Below, in pieces: positions 23,834-32,760 of a stretch of 64,000 nucleotides of DNA. This DNA is from Paenibacillus piscarius (GTDB taxonomy: Bacteria; Bacillota; Bacilli; Paenibacillales; Paenibacillaceae). The notes beneath the pieces were generated by a model that did not search any database, had not been told where the DNA came from, and saw only the letters and a program-made list of their open reading frames with translations. Made by a program: the position numbers and the translations under genes. The DNA lies in contig NZ_JAIEUI010000014.1 of NCBI RefSeq assembly GCF_022234545.1, positions 124,001 through 188,000 of the forward strand. Reading direction: 5' to 3'. The first letter of the stretch is position 1. Each line of letters begins with the position of its first letter.

Positions 23834-25138
23834 CTAAGAAGCACTAACAGGAGATATGGGAATAACTATAGTGGATGTGAATACATGACTATTATATGAA
23901 TACTTGAAAGTTCCTCCGCAGTTGCTGACAGCCGTCTTTATCGAACTTAGTCCATAGCCATGATGCAGCTTGTCTCGTTTGCTTGTTCGCAGCAGGCCAT
24001 TAGCAGGAATCGGTTTGTGATAATATGGATTAACAACTACGATCGATACATAGTTTTTGTAACAGAACATTTTCACATTAAGATACCTTTCCTTCTCGTT
24101 AAGGCCTAAGTTTGCCTCAATAGCGTTATTCAGAACATTAGAAAGTATAGAAGATAGACAGGTAGGGGGAATGCTTAATTCTGGTATACGATCAATTTCA
24201 AATTGAACAGCAATACCTTGTTTTTTGCATACAGCGATTTCATAGTTCAATATAGAATCAATATATTTACTGCCACATTGTATTACAGGCTTAGTGCCTT
24301 CCAGCATGGCTGCAATAGCCTGAATATATTCTATAGTCTCCTCAATACAATTCTCTTTCAATAAATAAGCGATGTTTGCCAGATTATTCCCGATATCATG
24401 TCTGATACGCTTTAAGTCACGCGCTGCAATTTCATCAGTTGCCAGTTGCTGCTCCAGTGCTTTATTTTGCAGCTCAAGGCTGGCTTTTTGCTGCTCCTTC
24501 TGATAGAACAATTCCCCGAACAGGTAAGTAATTAATAATGACATTAGCAAGAAATACATAGACATTCGCAAAGAGAGCCATAACAGATCAGGGCTTGGAG
24601 TTGAGAATCGGCTGTTTATCGCTCTCAAATAATGAACAACGACTACCAAGGCTTCTAACACGACATCAATGCAAACCCAAGACTTAATGGATAGCTGAAA
24701 GTTAAGCTTTCGGATAAATACCGAATTTAACTGAAGGATCCCTGTTCTAATAGAAAAAAATATCACAAGTTCTAACATGCTACATAATTGATTCTCCAGG
24801 TTCGTCCAATTCGCTAAAGCAAATATATTACTAGTCAAAATATCGCTAATAATGAATACGTACTCCGTCAAAAGAATCAAAAATACTTTCAGGAAAATAC
24901 TGTTCCGGTATAGAATGTGCACTAGTAATAGTGTCATTGCCATGATTACAAGTGTTCTCCAAACAGCAGACACAACAGGAAATAATGGAGCAATTAGAGA
25001 GACAGCAATTACAACTGGAAGAATCACAGCTATTTTCCCAGGACCTTTTATTCTACACTCCAGAAATTTATTGACAAACCAATACCGGAGGACATTCTCT
25101 ATAAGCGAAAAGACAAGTCCGCCGGATACTCCTAACAC
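23834..25138 (-). CDS. AgrC-like peptide-sensing histidine kinase (HPK10 class)
   Basis: A 434-residue sensor. The first ~210 residues hold six or seven transmembrane helices, as in AgrC/ComD receptors for secreted peptides. A coiled region (211-240) leads to RHDIGNN with the phosphoacceptor His at 247, and then to the ATPase domain with LSNVLNNAIEA and HGYGLSSIK, the shortened HPK10 pattern without the usual D box. GTG is the start and overlaps the regulator stop (GGTGTTAG), with GAGG 7 bases upstream. The likely ligand is the matured product of the same cluster, making an autoinduction loop. That is inferred from context. Confidence 0.86.
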   Translation of the reverse strand: MLGVSGGLVFSLIENVLRYWFVNKFLECRIKGPGKIAVILPVVIAVSLIAPLFPVVSAVWRTLVIMAMTLLLVHILYRNSIFLKVFLILLTEYVFIISDILTSNIFALANWTNLENQLCSMLELVIFFSIRTGILQLNSVFIRKLNFQLSIKSWVCIDVVLEALVVVVHYLRAINSRFSTPSPDLLWLSLRMSMYFLLMSLLITYLFGELFYQKEQQKASLELQNKALEQQLATDEIAARDLKRIRHDIGNNLANIAYLLKENCIEETIEYIQAIAAMLEGTKPVIQCGSKYIDSILNYEIAVCKKQGIAVQFEIDRIPELSIPPTCLSSILSNVLNNAIEANLGLNEKERYLNVKMFCYKNYVSIVVVNPYYHKPIPANGLLRTSKRDKLHHGYGLSSIKTAVSNCGGTFKYSYNSHVFTSTIVIPISPVSAS

Positions 25139-25875
25139 CGGTTGACCTCACTGATCACATCAAGAAACTTGTCGATAACCTGAGGTTTCTTTCTTCTGCT
25201 TAATGGCAGGGTAATTCCGTTATCCAGACGGATTTCCGAATCATCTATGGAAAATATGTATTTTAAATTAACGATACATGCCCTATATATTTCAACAAAC
25301 CCCAAAGTACTGTAGTGCTCTATCAAATCTATGAATTTGCAGCAATGCAATTCATATGTTTTAGTTCGGGTGTGTAAATAGGTTTTTCTGTTGACTGTTT
25401 CAAAATATATAATGTCATCCAGAGGTACTTTTATCACCATTTCCCTGCCGCCTGTACGATGAATTCTGAAGATTTGGTTCTGCGGATGTTCTTCCTTAAT
25501 GGCATTGACCATTCTTTTAATAATTCCAGGCATTCTATCCTCAAGTAGCTGCTTAGGCAAAAAATCACTCACATTATACTGAAAGGTATTTAATATCTCC
25601 TGTTCATACGAAGTAATAAATACCAGTTTAAAATGACTATCCATAACACGAAGTCTTCTTGCCGCCTCTTTTCCATTAATAGAGGGCATGTTGATATCCA
25701 AAAATATCAGATCAAAGTACGGGTTATACTCTTCAAATCTTTTGATTAAAGTATCCGCTTTTGTAAAGCAGTAAATGGAGGCTTGAATCTTCAAAGCCTG
25801 GAATGTCTTTTGAACTACAGGAAGAACTTCATCTAAAAAATGACAATCATCATCACACAACGCCACATTTAACAT
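25132..25875 (-). CDS. LytTR-family response regulator (AgrA-like)
   Basis: A 247-residue regulator. The receiver domain (1-125) has the acidic group CDDD at 7-10 and phosphoacceptor Asp60 in LIFLDINMP. The LytTR DNA-binding domain (about 138-240) includes the beta-rich REMVIKVPLDDIIYFETVNR and ends in LPLSRRKKPQVIDKF. It is the first gene of the RiPP locus, with AGGAGGG before its ATG, and it overlaps the kinase gene. The paired direct repeats before the maturase gene are its expected target. Confidence 0.9.
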   Translation of the reverse strand: MLNVALCDDDCHFLDEVLPVVQKTFQALKIQASIYCFTKADTLIKRFEEYNPYFDLIFLDINMPSINGKEAARRLRVMDSHFKLVFITSYEQEILNTFQYNVSDFLPKQLLEDRMPGIIKRMVNAIKEEHPQNQIFRIHRTGGREMVIKVPLDDIIYFETVNRKTYLHTRTKTYELHCCKFIDLIEHYSTLGFVEIYRACIVNLKYIFSIDDSEIRLDNGITLPLSRRKKPQVIDKFLDVISEVNRC

Positions 25876-26001
25876 TCTTTCCCTCCTAGGTTACTCTTTA
25901 TAAAAGATTAACTGGTAATCATTCACAATAATAATACCATAAAAGTGTAATCATTTCCCATAATTTATAATTATAAGGATTCACAATCCAATTACAGCCT
26001 A

Positions 26002-26032
26002 AAGAGCCCGGTCCCATAAGGACCAGGCTCTT
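26002..26032 (-). terminator. Terminator after the GH28 gene
   Basis: The stem AAGAGCC-GGTCC/GGACC-GGCTCTT starts 12 bases beyond the GH28 stop and separates the pectin operon from the RiPP locus. Only a short T run follows on the minus strand. Confidence 0.7.
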
Positions 26033-26043
26033 CTATTTACAGC

Positions 26044-27366
26044 TTATATCCGCTCCACCAGCTCCTCCGGCTTCGCCGTATTCCTGGAGCGGCAATGCAG
26101 AAACTCGACCTCTTCCCCGTTCTCCACATAGAAGGCCGGGCCGGCATGGTTCTCGATCGTGACCTGCTGGAATTGTACCTCGCGGACGTTGCCGAGGAAG
26201 AAGCCCCGGCGCTGCATGTCCTCAAGTCCGGCCATCATATCGGGCTGGCCGGGCACGGCATGCTCCGCCATGGAGATATCGATGTTGGTGAAGGTAATTT
26301 CCGACACCGCCTGCTCAGCCAGCCCATACAGGAATCCGGCGGCAGCATGGACGTTGCGGGCGGTAATGTTGGCGTAATGAATCCGCCGGAACTGCGGCGT
26401 CTCCTCCGTCACCGGATAAGGATTCTTGTCCCAGACGTATTTCTCCTTGCCCCGGGGCCCGCAGAAATAATAGAGATTCAGCGTGAAGGGGCAGATGACC
26501 TCCTCCATCACAATATTGCTGACCCGGATGTCCTCGATGATTCCGCCCCGCCCGCGCCGGGACTTCATGCGGATGCCGCGGTCTGTCTGCTTGAACACGC
26601 AGTTGCTGATGGTCACATTGCGGATATCGCCGCTCATCTCACTGCCCAGCACCACCGCGCCATGCCCGTGCACCATAACGCAGTTCGTGATCGTGATATT
26701 CTCGCAGGGAATCCGTTCCCGGGTATCCTCGGTCCCGGCCTTGATGGCAATGCAGTCATCGCCGACATCGATATGGCAATTGCTGATCCGGACATCCCGG
26801 CTCGACTCGGGATTAATCCCATCCGTATTCGGCGAATCCGCCGGATTCAGAATCGACAGATTATCGATCAGCACATTGCTGCAATTGACCGGGTTCACGG
26901 TCCAGCTCGGCGAATTGAGCAGCGTCAGGTCGCGGAGAGTCACCCGGCTGCAATCGTCGAAGGCGATCAGCCTTGGACGCGGATAGGCCAGCTCCTCCCG
27001 GCGGTGACGGTGCTTCTCCCACCAGGGTGCGCCGTTGCCGTCCAGCGTTCCGCTGCCGGTGACCGAGACATTATTCAGACCAGCCCCGTAAATACAAGGC
27101 GTATGAACCTCCCGCTTCACCCCCTCCCAACGGGATTCCACGGGAGGATAATCCGCCGGGTCGGTGCTGAAGGACAACACCGCACCAGGGCTAAGATGCA
27201 GCTCGATGTTACTGCGCAGACGCACCGCTCCGGTCAGGAAGGTGCCGGCCGGAACATACACTGTCCCTCCGCCGTCACGGTCTGCCGCTGCAATGGCATC
27301 CGTAATCGCCTGCGTTGCCGGTACTCCGCTGTCCCGCTGCGCTCCATAGTCCACTATGTTATACAC
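26044..27366 (-). CDS. Glycoside hydrolase family 28 (polygalacturonase-like)
   Basis: A parallel beta-helix hydrolase of 440 residues acting on galacturonan or rhamnogalacturonan oligosaccharides. The GH28 catalytic elements are present in order: SPNTDGINPESS (Asp, near 183), VGDDCIAIK (two Asp, near 203), GHGAVVLGSE (His, near 236) and RGIRMKSRRGRGG (near 265). There is no signal peptide, so it works in the cytoplasm on imported oligomers. The GTG start overlaps the stop of the GH105 gene by eight bases, with GGAGG upstream, so translation is coupled. It is the last gene of the operon. Confidence 0.92.
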   Translation of the reverse strand: MYNIVDYGAQRDSGVPATQAITDAIAAADRDGGGTVYVPAGTFLTGAVRLRSNIELHLSPGAVLSFSTDPADYPPVESRWEGVKREVHTPCIYGAGLNNVSVTGSGTLDGNGAPWWEKHRHRREELAYPRPRLIAFDDCSRVTLRDLTLLNSPSWTVNPVNCSNVLIDNLSILNPADSPNTDGINPESSRDVRISNCHIDVGDDCIAIKAGTEDTRERIPCENITITNCVMVHGHGAVVLGSEMSGDIRNVTISNCVFKQTDRGIRMKSRRGRGGIIEDIRVSNIVMEEVICPFTLNLYYFCGPRGKEKYVWDKNPYPVTEETPQFRRIHYANITARNVHAAAGFLYGLAEQAVSEITFTNIDISMAEHAVPGQPDMMAGLEDMQRRGFFLGNVREVQFQQVTIENHAGPAFYVENGEEVEFLHCRSRNTAKPEELVERI

Positions 27367-28486
27367 TGTCTGCCTCCTCCGCCGGATACAGCTCCTGCAT
27401 CTCCACGCAGGCCATCACCAGCGCGCCCACTCCGTGAAGATCGTTGCTGACCTTCGGACGGGTGACATAGCTGTTGTAATCTCCCGCTCCGGTGCCAATG
27501 CAGATGTCCGGCAGCACCAACCGGTCCTGCTCATCCCACTCCAGCACCTGCAGCAGACCCTCGTAGCCTTTGCGCGCTGCTGCTGCCGCCTCCTGCGCCG
27601 CTGCTTCCGGCAGGATGCCCAGCTTCACCGCCCGGGCGATCGTGTACACGAACAGGCAGGAGCCGGAGGTCTCCAGCCAGTTATCCGGCTCGTGGCCCTT
27701 GTCCACCACCTGATACCACAGGCCGCTCTCTGCATCCTGGTAGCGGATCAGCGCCTGCACGAACCCGGCCAGCTCGGCGGCCAGCTCCGCCCGGGCCGGA
27801 TCATGCTCCGGCAGTTCATCCATGAACTGCGACACTGCCAGTCCATACCAGCCTAGCGAGCGCGCCCAGAACTCCGGCGAGCAGCCGGTTTCCGGGTCCG
27901 CCCACGGCATCCGGCGGCGCTCATCCCAGGCATGGTACAGCAGGCCGGTGTCCTCATCCTTCATATATTTACGCATCAGCCGCTCCTGGTGCAGCACCTC
28001 TTCGCGCAGGCCCTCCTCACCGTAAGCATTCGCGTACTTCAGCGAGAAGACGCCCGCCATATACAGCCCGTCGAGCCACATCTGGTGCGCATATTTATCC
28101 TTATGCCAATATCCGCCCTCGGCCGTCCGGTTCAGCGTCAGCAGCAGATGGCGCAGCTTCCCGGCCGCCACCCGGTACTTCGGCTTCCCGGTCCGTTCAT
28201 GCAGGTTGAACAGCAGCAGCCCGGCCTGCACGGCATCAAGCTCATCCCGGGCAAAATACAGATTGCCCTGCTCATCCACCAGATCATCCACATATTCCTG
28301 GATGTAATTGATATAACGGTCCTCCCGGACCTTCTTCCACAGCAGCTCCATTCCGCACAGGAACACGCCCTGGTGATAATGCCAGCGGTGCGCAGGCGGG
28401 AGCTCCCCCGCCTTGTACGTATCCATGAGTGAATCACAGGCCTTTTGCGCCCATTCCATCGGTGTTTGCGGCAGACTGCCTATCAT
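27359..28486 (-). CDS. Glycoside hydrolase family 105 (unsaturated rhamnogalacturonyl hydrolase, YteR-like)
   Basis: An alpha/alpha-barrel enzyme of 375 residues, the normal size for GH105. It removes the 4,5-unsaturated galacturonic acid left by pectin lyases. Landmarks include WHYHQGVFLCGME (near 38), KYAHQMWLDGLYMAGVFS (near 130, with the Asp expected to act in hydration of the double bond) and SPEFWARSLGWYG (near 208). No signal peptide, so it is intracellular. It sits between the ABC permeases and the GH28 gene and fits a pathway of import followed by intracellular cleavage. The gap to the permease gene is about 54 bases. Confidence 0.92.
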   Translation of the reverse strand: MIGSLPQTPMEWAQKACDSLMDTYKAGELPPAHRWHYHQGVFLCGMELLWKKVREDRYINYIQEYVDDLVDEQGNLYFARDELDAVQAGLLLFNLHERTGKPKYRVAAGKLRHLLLTLNRTAEGGYWHKDKYAHQMWLDGLYMAGVFSLKYANAYGEEGLREEVLHQERLMRKYMKDEDTGLLYHAWDERRRMPWADPETGCSPEFWARSLGWYGLAVSQFMDELPEHDPARAELAAELAGFVQALIRYQDAESGLWYQVVDKGHEPDNWLETSGSCLFVYTIARAVKLGILPEAAAQEAAAAARKGYEGLLQVLEWDEQDRLVLPDICIGTGAGDYNSYVTRPKVSNDLHGVGALVMACVEMQELYPAEEADSV

Positions 28487-28539
28487 CGTTATACCCCTTT
28501 CTCTATGTCAAAATGTCCGGTCCATCGTCATCCCCAGCC

Positions 28540-29415
28540 TCAGCCCTTCATCGAGCCCAGCATCGCACCCTTGGCAAAATGCTTCTGCAGGAACGGATAC
28601 ACCATCAGAATCGGCAGCGTAGCGACTACGATAACAGCCATCTTGATCGTCTGATCCGGCGGCGGCACCGTACCGTCCAGGGTGGCACTGTGATCCATCC
28701 CGCTGGCCAGCACGACAATCTGCCGCAGCAGCACCTGAATCGGCCATTTGGCGCTGTCGTCGAGATACAGAATGGCACTCATATACGTGTTCCAGTAGGT
28801 CACGGCGTAGAACAGGGAGATGGTGGCGATTGCGGGCAGCGAGAGCGGCAGGACGATTTTGAACAGAATCCCGAAGTCATTACAGCCGTCAATCTTGGCC
28901 GATTCCTCCAGCCCTTCCGGTATGTTCTGAAAGAAGTTCTTGAGGATAATCATATTGAACGCACTAATCGCCGAAGGCAGAATCAGCGCCGCGTACGAGT
29001 CAATCAGCCCCAGCTCCTTCACCACGAGGAACGTCGGGATCATCCCGCCGTGGAACAGCATCGTGAACACCACCAGGAAGTTGAATACCCGGCGTCCGTC
29101 CAGATCCTTGCGGGAGAGGCCGTAGGCCATCAGCGCCGTGATGAACATGCTGAACAGCGTACCCACCAGCGTGACCCCGATCGACACCCCAAGTGCCCGG
29201 AAGATCGTATTCGTGGAGAAAATAAATTTGTACGCCTCCAGGCTCCACACCTTCGGAATCAGCACAAACTTGTTAGCAGCCAGCTCAGCGCTGGTCGTGA
29301 AGGAGCCGGCCACCACGTGGATGAACGGGAGCACCGTTACCAGCGCGATGAGTGCAAGCAGTATAAAGTTGACGGCAGAGAACAATCTGCCGCTGATCGT
29401 GCGGTCTTCTACCAT
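28540..29415 (-). CDS. Carbohydrate ABC transporter permease (LplC/YtcP-like)
   Basis: A 291-residue inner subunit of a sugar importer of the CUT1 type with six transmembrane helices. The coupling loop EESAKIDGCNDFGILFKIVLP near residue 190 is the EAA motif that contacts the ATPase. It follows the partner permease by 21 bases. No ATPase gene is present, as is usual for this class, which shares a housekeeping MsmK/MsmX-type ATPase. AGGAGG lies before the ATG. Confidence 0.92.
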   Translation of the reverse strand: MVEDRTISGRLFSAVNFILLALIALVTVLPFIHVVAGSFTTSAELAANKFVLIPKVWSLEAYKFIFSTNTIFRALGVSIGVTLVGTLFSMFITALMAYGLSRKDLDGRRVFNFLVVFTMLFHGGMIPTFLVVKELGLIDSYAALILPSAISAFNMIILKNFFQNIPEGLEESAKIDGCNDFGILFKIVLPLSLPAIATISLFYAVTYWNTYMSAILYLDDSAKWPIQVLLRQIVVLASGMDHSATLDGTVPPPDQTIKMAVIVVATLPILMVYPFLQKHFAKGAMLGSMKG

Positions 29416-29436
29416 TTGAATTCCTCCTGCGGCATT

Positions 29437-30405
29437 TTAATAGACGCCTTCTTCTCCGATTTTTTTGGAAATCTTATTGACGGTCATGACCATGATCAGG
29501 CCGACAATCGATTTGAAGAAGCCGATGGCGGTGCTGTAGCTGAACTGCCCTTGCCGCAGTCCGGCGGTGTAGACATACGTATCGATAATTTCCGCCACCT
29601 CGCGGTTCATGGAGTTGAGCAGCAGGTAGACATGCTCGAAGCCCAGGTCGAGGACGGAACCGATTTTCAGAATGAATAGGGTGATGATCACTCCCCGGAT
29701 CGCAGGAAGCGTAATATGCCAGACCTGCCGGAGCCGTCCCGCTCCATCCATACGCGAAGCTTCATAGAGCCCCGGATCGATAGCCGCGATGGAAGCCAGA
29801 TAGATAATCGTCCCCCAGCCTGCTTCCCGCCAGATCACCTGAAGAATATACATCGGCCGGAACCAGCCCGGACTCAGCAGAAAGTTCACCTTGGCGAAGC
29901 CGAAGTAAGCCAGCAGCTCGTTGATAATCCCGCCGTCCATCGTCACCATGACGAAGGAGATCGAGACAACGATGACCCAGGACATGAAGTGCGGCAGGTA
30001 GACGAGGGTCTGGAAGAATCTTTTGAAGAAGGTGCCTCTCAGTTCGTTAAGCATCAGGGCCAGAATAATCGGAATCGGAAAATAAATCAGAATATTCATC
30101 CCGAACAGAATCAGCGTATTGCTCAGAATGTTCAGGAAATCAGGCTCGGTGAACAGCCGGCTGAAATGCTTCATCCCCACCCACTCGCTCCCGCTGATGC
30201 CCTGGTAGGGCTTGTAATCCTGGAAGGAGATGATCAGTCCGTACATCGGCAAATATTTGAACACAATGAAATACAGCACGCCGGGAATCAGCATCACATA
30301 GAGTAATTTGTTGCGCCACAGCCGCTTTTTCAGCTCACTGCTGCTTTTGTATTTCTCCGGCTTCGGTTTGGGAGCTGTGCGGGGCGGGGCCGTCACTTCC
30401 TGCAT
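29437..30405 (-). CDS. Carbohydrate ABC transporter permease (LplB/YteP-like)
   Basis: A 322-residue partner permease with six transmembrane helices, starting with the usual basic cytoplasmic tail and LYVMLIPGVLYFIVFKYLPM. The EAA loop reads YEASRMDGAGRLRQVWHITLP near residue 235. The start at 30405 follows AAAGGAAG by 6-7 bases; the frame extends to 30468 without a good site. Together with the next permease and the upstream lipoprotein it forms an importer, probably for pectin-derived oligosaccharides given the GH28 and GH105 genes. Confidence 0.92.
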   Translation of the reverse strand: MQEVTAPPRTAPKPKPEKYKSSSELKKRLWRNKLLYVMLIPGVLYFIVFKYLPMYGLIISFQDYKPYQGISGSEWVGMKHFSRLFTEPDFLNILSNTLILFGMNILIYFPIPIILALMLNELRGTFFKRFFQTLVYLPHFMSWVIVVSISFVMVTMDGGIINELLAYFGFAKVNFLLSPGWFRPMYILQVIWREAGWGTIIYLASIAAIDPGLYEASRMDGAGRLRQVWHITLPAIRGVIITLFILKIGSVLDLGFEHVYLLLNSMNREVAEIIDTYVYTAGLRQGQFSYSTAIGFFKSIVGLIMVMTVNKISKKIGEEGVY

Positions 30406-30517
30406 GGTTCTCTTCCTTTCTAAGTCAATTCTCGATTGTGGAAAAAAGGCTGCCGGAACGCTATCCAAACAGCCCTCTTTCCGTGATCAGTGCACTGCTG
30501 TTGCTAATGTGCTGTGC

Positions 30518-32068
30518 TTATTTTTTGTACGCGGCATTGTATTCTTCGATGATCTTCGCCCCGCCCCGGCTCTTCCAGTTCTCGACTTCCTTCTCGAAGC
30601 CGGCCTTATCGATCTGACCGTACATGTACTTGTAAGTGGCATCCGCAATAATCTGCTGAAGCTCTACGCCCTTGGACGTATAGGTTGCCGAGTCGAGCGC
30701 CGCCGTAGGATCTGCGACCCCATATTTCACGTTCTCCAGCACCAGCTCCTCCGCATGAATCCGGCCCGGCAGCACGTTCAGACTCTGATACATGCCGTTC
30801 GTTTCGTATTCGCCAATGACGCTGTCCTTGAAGCCTTTGACTTCGCGCTCGATCAGCTCTTTATTGTCAGTTGCCTTGGCCTTGCCGTCTACCACGGTAT
30901 AGTGGGTGCCTTCAATGCCCCAGTACATCAGGTTGGCTACCTCAGGAGTCATCATCGCGTCGAAGAACTTCAGAATCTTCTTCAGCTCCGCTTCATCCTT
31001 CACTGCCGATTTCGGGAACAGCACTACGTTGTTGTAGCCGGGAATCATCCACTGGGCGAATTTGCCGTCAGGTCCAGCCACCATACTGTGCGTATCCAGC
31101 ACGGCATCCGGCACGTTTTTGATCAGGTCCTTGTTCAGGGAATCGATGTCCTGCATCGAGCCGCCGATATACAGCCCGGCCTTGCCGCTGGTGAACATAT
31201 TGACCGCATCCGTCTTGCTGGTCGCGGCGAAGTCCTGGTTCATGTAACCGCCTTCACGAAGCTTTTTGAAGAAATCCATCGTATCGATGTATTGCGGAAA
31301 AGTGAACTCCGGCGCGAGCTGGCCGTCCTTCTCGGCCCAGTTGTTCGGGGTGCCGAACCAGGAGGAGACCGTTTTGAATGCACCGTACACCAGCTCATTG
31401 CGGTCCACCACGCCGATCGTATCCTTTTTCCCGTTGCCGTCCGGGTCCTGCTCGGTGAAGGCCTTCGCCATAGCGAAGAGCTCATCCGTATTGGCCGGTG
31501 CCTTCAATCCCAGCTTATCCGCCCAGTCCTTGCGGTAGATAATGCCCTGGCGGGCCAGCGGGCGGCCGATGTACAGCGTGTACAGCTTGCCGTCCACCTT
31601 CGTATTGTTCAAGATCTCCGGCTTCAGCTTGTTCAGGTTGGGGAATTCGCTGAGCAGCGGCCCGATCTCCCAGAATTGCCCGTCCTTGATCGCCTCCTTC
31701 ATCTGCAGGAAGGTCGTCTGGTTCTTCAGGTAGGTCACCTGCGGCAGAGAGCCGGTGGCGAATGAGGAATTCAGCTTCTCCTCATACGTGTCGGCCGGGA
31801 AGAATTGATAGGTCAGCTTCGTATTCGTCAATTTCTCCACTTCATTCTTGATCGTATCCGGTGGAGTATCTGTCGTGTTCAGCGGCAGCATAATCTTGAT
31901 CTCGGTCGGCTTCTCCGGCTCTGCGGCTGCTTCCGTAGCGGCTGCCGTATTCGTTCCGGTGCCCGGGTCTGTGGTGGCAGCTGCCTCTTTGTTGTTGCCG
32001 CCGCAAGCGGACAACATGCTGAGTGTCAGCAGCGAGCTCAGGAGCAGGGTGAAGGATTTTTTCGTCAT
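30518..32068 (-). CDS. Extracellular sugar-binding lipoprotein (LplA/YtcQ-like)
   Basis: The 516-residue receptor of the importer. The signal peptide ends in lipobox LSACG with Cys at residue 22, followed by a low-complexity Ala/Thr/Glu spacer and the large LplA-type solute-binding fold (EIKIMLPLNTTDTPPDTIKNEVEKLT...). It shares many local matches (PLARQGIIYRKDW, DPDGNGK-DT-G-VDRN, FGTPNNW) with the orphan lipoprotein at 37184-38707, which indicates a recent paralogue pair. It is the first gene of the pectin operon. Copy 1 of the structured intergenic element lies about 240 bases upstream in the same orientation. Confidence 0.92.
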   Translation of the reverse strand: MTKKSFTLLLSSLLTLSMLSACGGNNKEAAATTDPGTGTNTAAATEAAAEPEKPTEIKIMLPLNTTDTPPDTIKNEVEKLTNTKLTYQFFPADTYEEKLNSSFATGSLPQVTYLKNQTTFLQMKEAIKDGQFWEIGPLLSEFPNLNKLKPEILNNTKVDGKLYTLYIGRPLARQGIIYRKDWADKLGLKAPANTDELFAMAKAFTEQDPDGNGKKDTIGVVDRNELVYGAFKTVSSWFGTPNNWAEKDGQLAPEFTFPQYIDTMDFFKKLREGGYMNQDFAATSKTDAVNMFTSGKAGLYIGGSMQDIDSLNKDLIKNVPDAVLDTHSMVAGPDGKFAQWMIPGYNNVVLFPKSAVKDEAELKKILKFFDAMMTPEVANLMYWGIEGTHYTVVDGKAKATDNKELIEREVKGFKDSVIGEYETNGMYQSLNVLPGRIHAEELVLENVKYGVADPTAALDSATYTSKGVELQQIIADATYKYMYGQIDKAGFEKEVENWKSRGGAKIIEEYNAAYKK

Positions 32069-32304
32069 TCCTCTTTGACCTCCGTTTAACTTGTAATGGT
32101 TACAAGCCTTACCTTACAGATCGCGAAGGATTACGAATACAATCATTTGCTCATAAAAGCTTGCTGGGTGTGGGGGTGTGGGTTAATGATTATCGTGTGA
32201 TAGGGGGAGGGGGATAGGCATTGAAAGCTAGTGTGTGGTAGTGGTGACGGTATGGAGGAGGATTAGCGTATGGAGGGACTACGATAGGCGAGCGGCGGCG
32301 GGCG

Positions 32305-32450
32305 GGACTCCAAGAGCTTTGGACTTCCGGCCGCTGTTAGGTTTGGATTTCCTGATTCGGACCGCTAGCTGCGGTAGAAATCCAATACCTAAAGGCGGAC
32401 GCTACCGCTCCTCCAGTTCCAAACCTCCCTCCGTCCCTTTCTGCCGCTCC
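32305..32450 (-). repeat. Structured intergenic element, copy 1
   Basis: This is a ~140-base element in minus orientation, pointing at the sugar-binding lipoprotein gene. Read on the minus strand it has closing pairing TTTGGAACT/AGTCCAAA, a small hairpin GCGG/CCGC, a 15-bp stem with one bulged base (TTAGGT-A-TTGGATTTC with GAAATCCAAACCTAA), and inside it ACCGC/GCGGT. The same layout with different but still paired stem bases occurs at 38788-38924 and 56475-56612. Confidence 0.75.
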
Positions 32451-32760
32451 AGACTGGGGCTTTCAAGGCCTATCCTTGAAAGTAGGTATAAGAAGGCCCC
32501 GCTGCTTCGCGAGGCGGGGCCTTCTTGGATAAGAGAGCTGATTAGTCTGCTTTTACTCAAAAATCCTGCACAAATTGCAACATTCCGCTCATGAAACTAA
32601 CCATCATCCAAAAATGTTGCAGAAAAGGCAGCATTCTTCCTCCTCTAAGCCGCCCTAAGAGAAAATTCCTGCATTTCGTGCAACATTCCTTTGTAGTGTG
32701 CTGATATGGACAATTCAGAGATGCATTATTTGCAACATTTTAGCGCATCTCCAGGAGAAC
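32451..32760. repeat. Intergenic region with two hairpins and a TGCAACATT repeat array
   Basis: Hairpins CTTTCAAGG/CCTTGAAAG (32460-32482) and AAGAAGGCCCCGC/GCGGGGCCTTCTT (32490-32526) come first. The second is terminator-like, but no gene ends nearby. Four units of the form TGCA-N5-TGCAACATT follow: CCTGCA...CATTCC at 32565-32586 and 32668-32689, a divergent unit at 32721-32741, and an inverted one at about 32612-32635. Neighbouring units are about 50 bases apart. No coding region was found in the 690 bases between 32069 and 32759; 32069-32300 shows nothing I can name. Confidence 0.6.

Noticed and set aside
26095..27450. 451-codon plus-strand frame over the GH28 gene
   Set aside because: Antisense shadow of a gene with complete catalytic motifs; low-complexity His/Arg-rich product with no recognisable fold.
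30308..31765. 485-codon plus-strand frame over the sugar-binding lipoprotein
   Set aside because: Antisense shadow; the minus-strand protein has a lipobox and family landmarks.
32490..32526. Terminator for a missed gene near 32.4 kb
   Set aside because: A strong hairpin, but no supported open frame ends beside it and neither side has a good T run.
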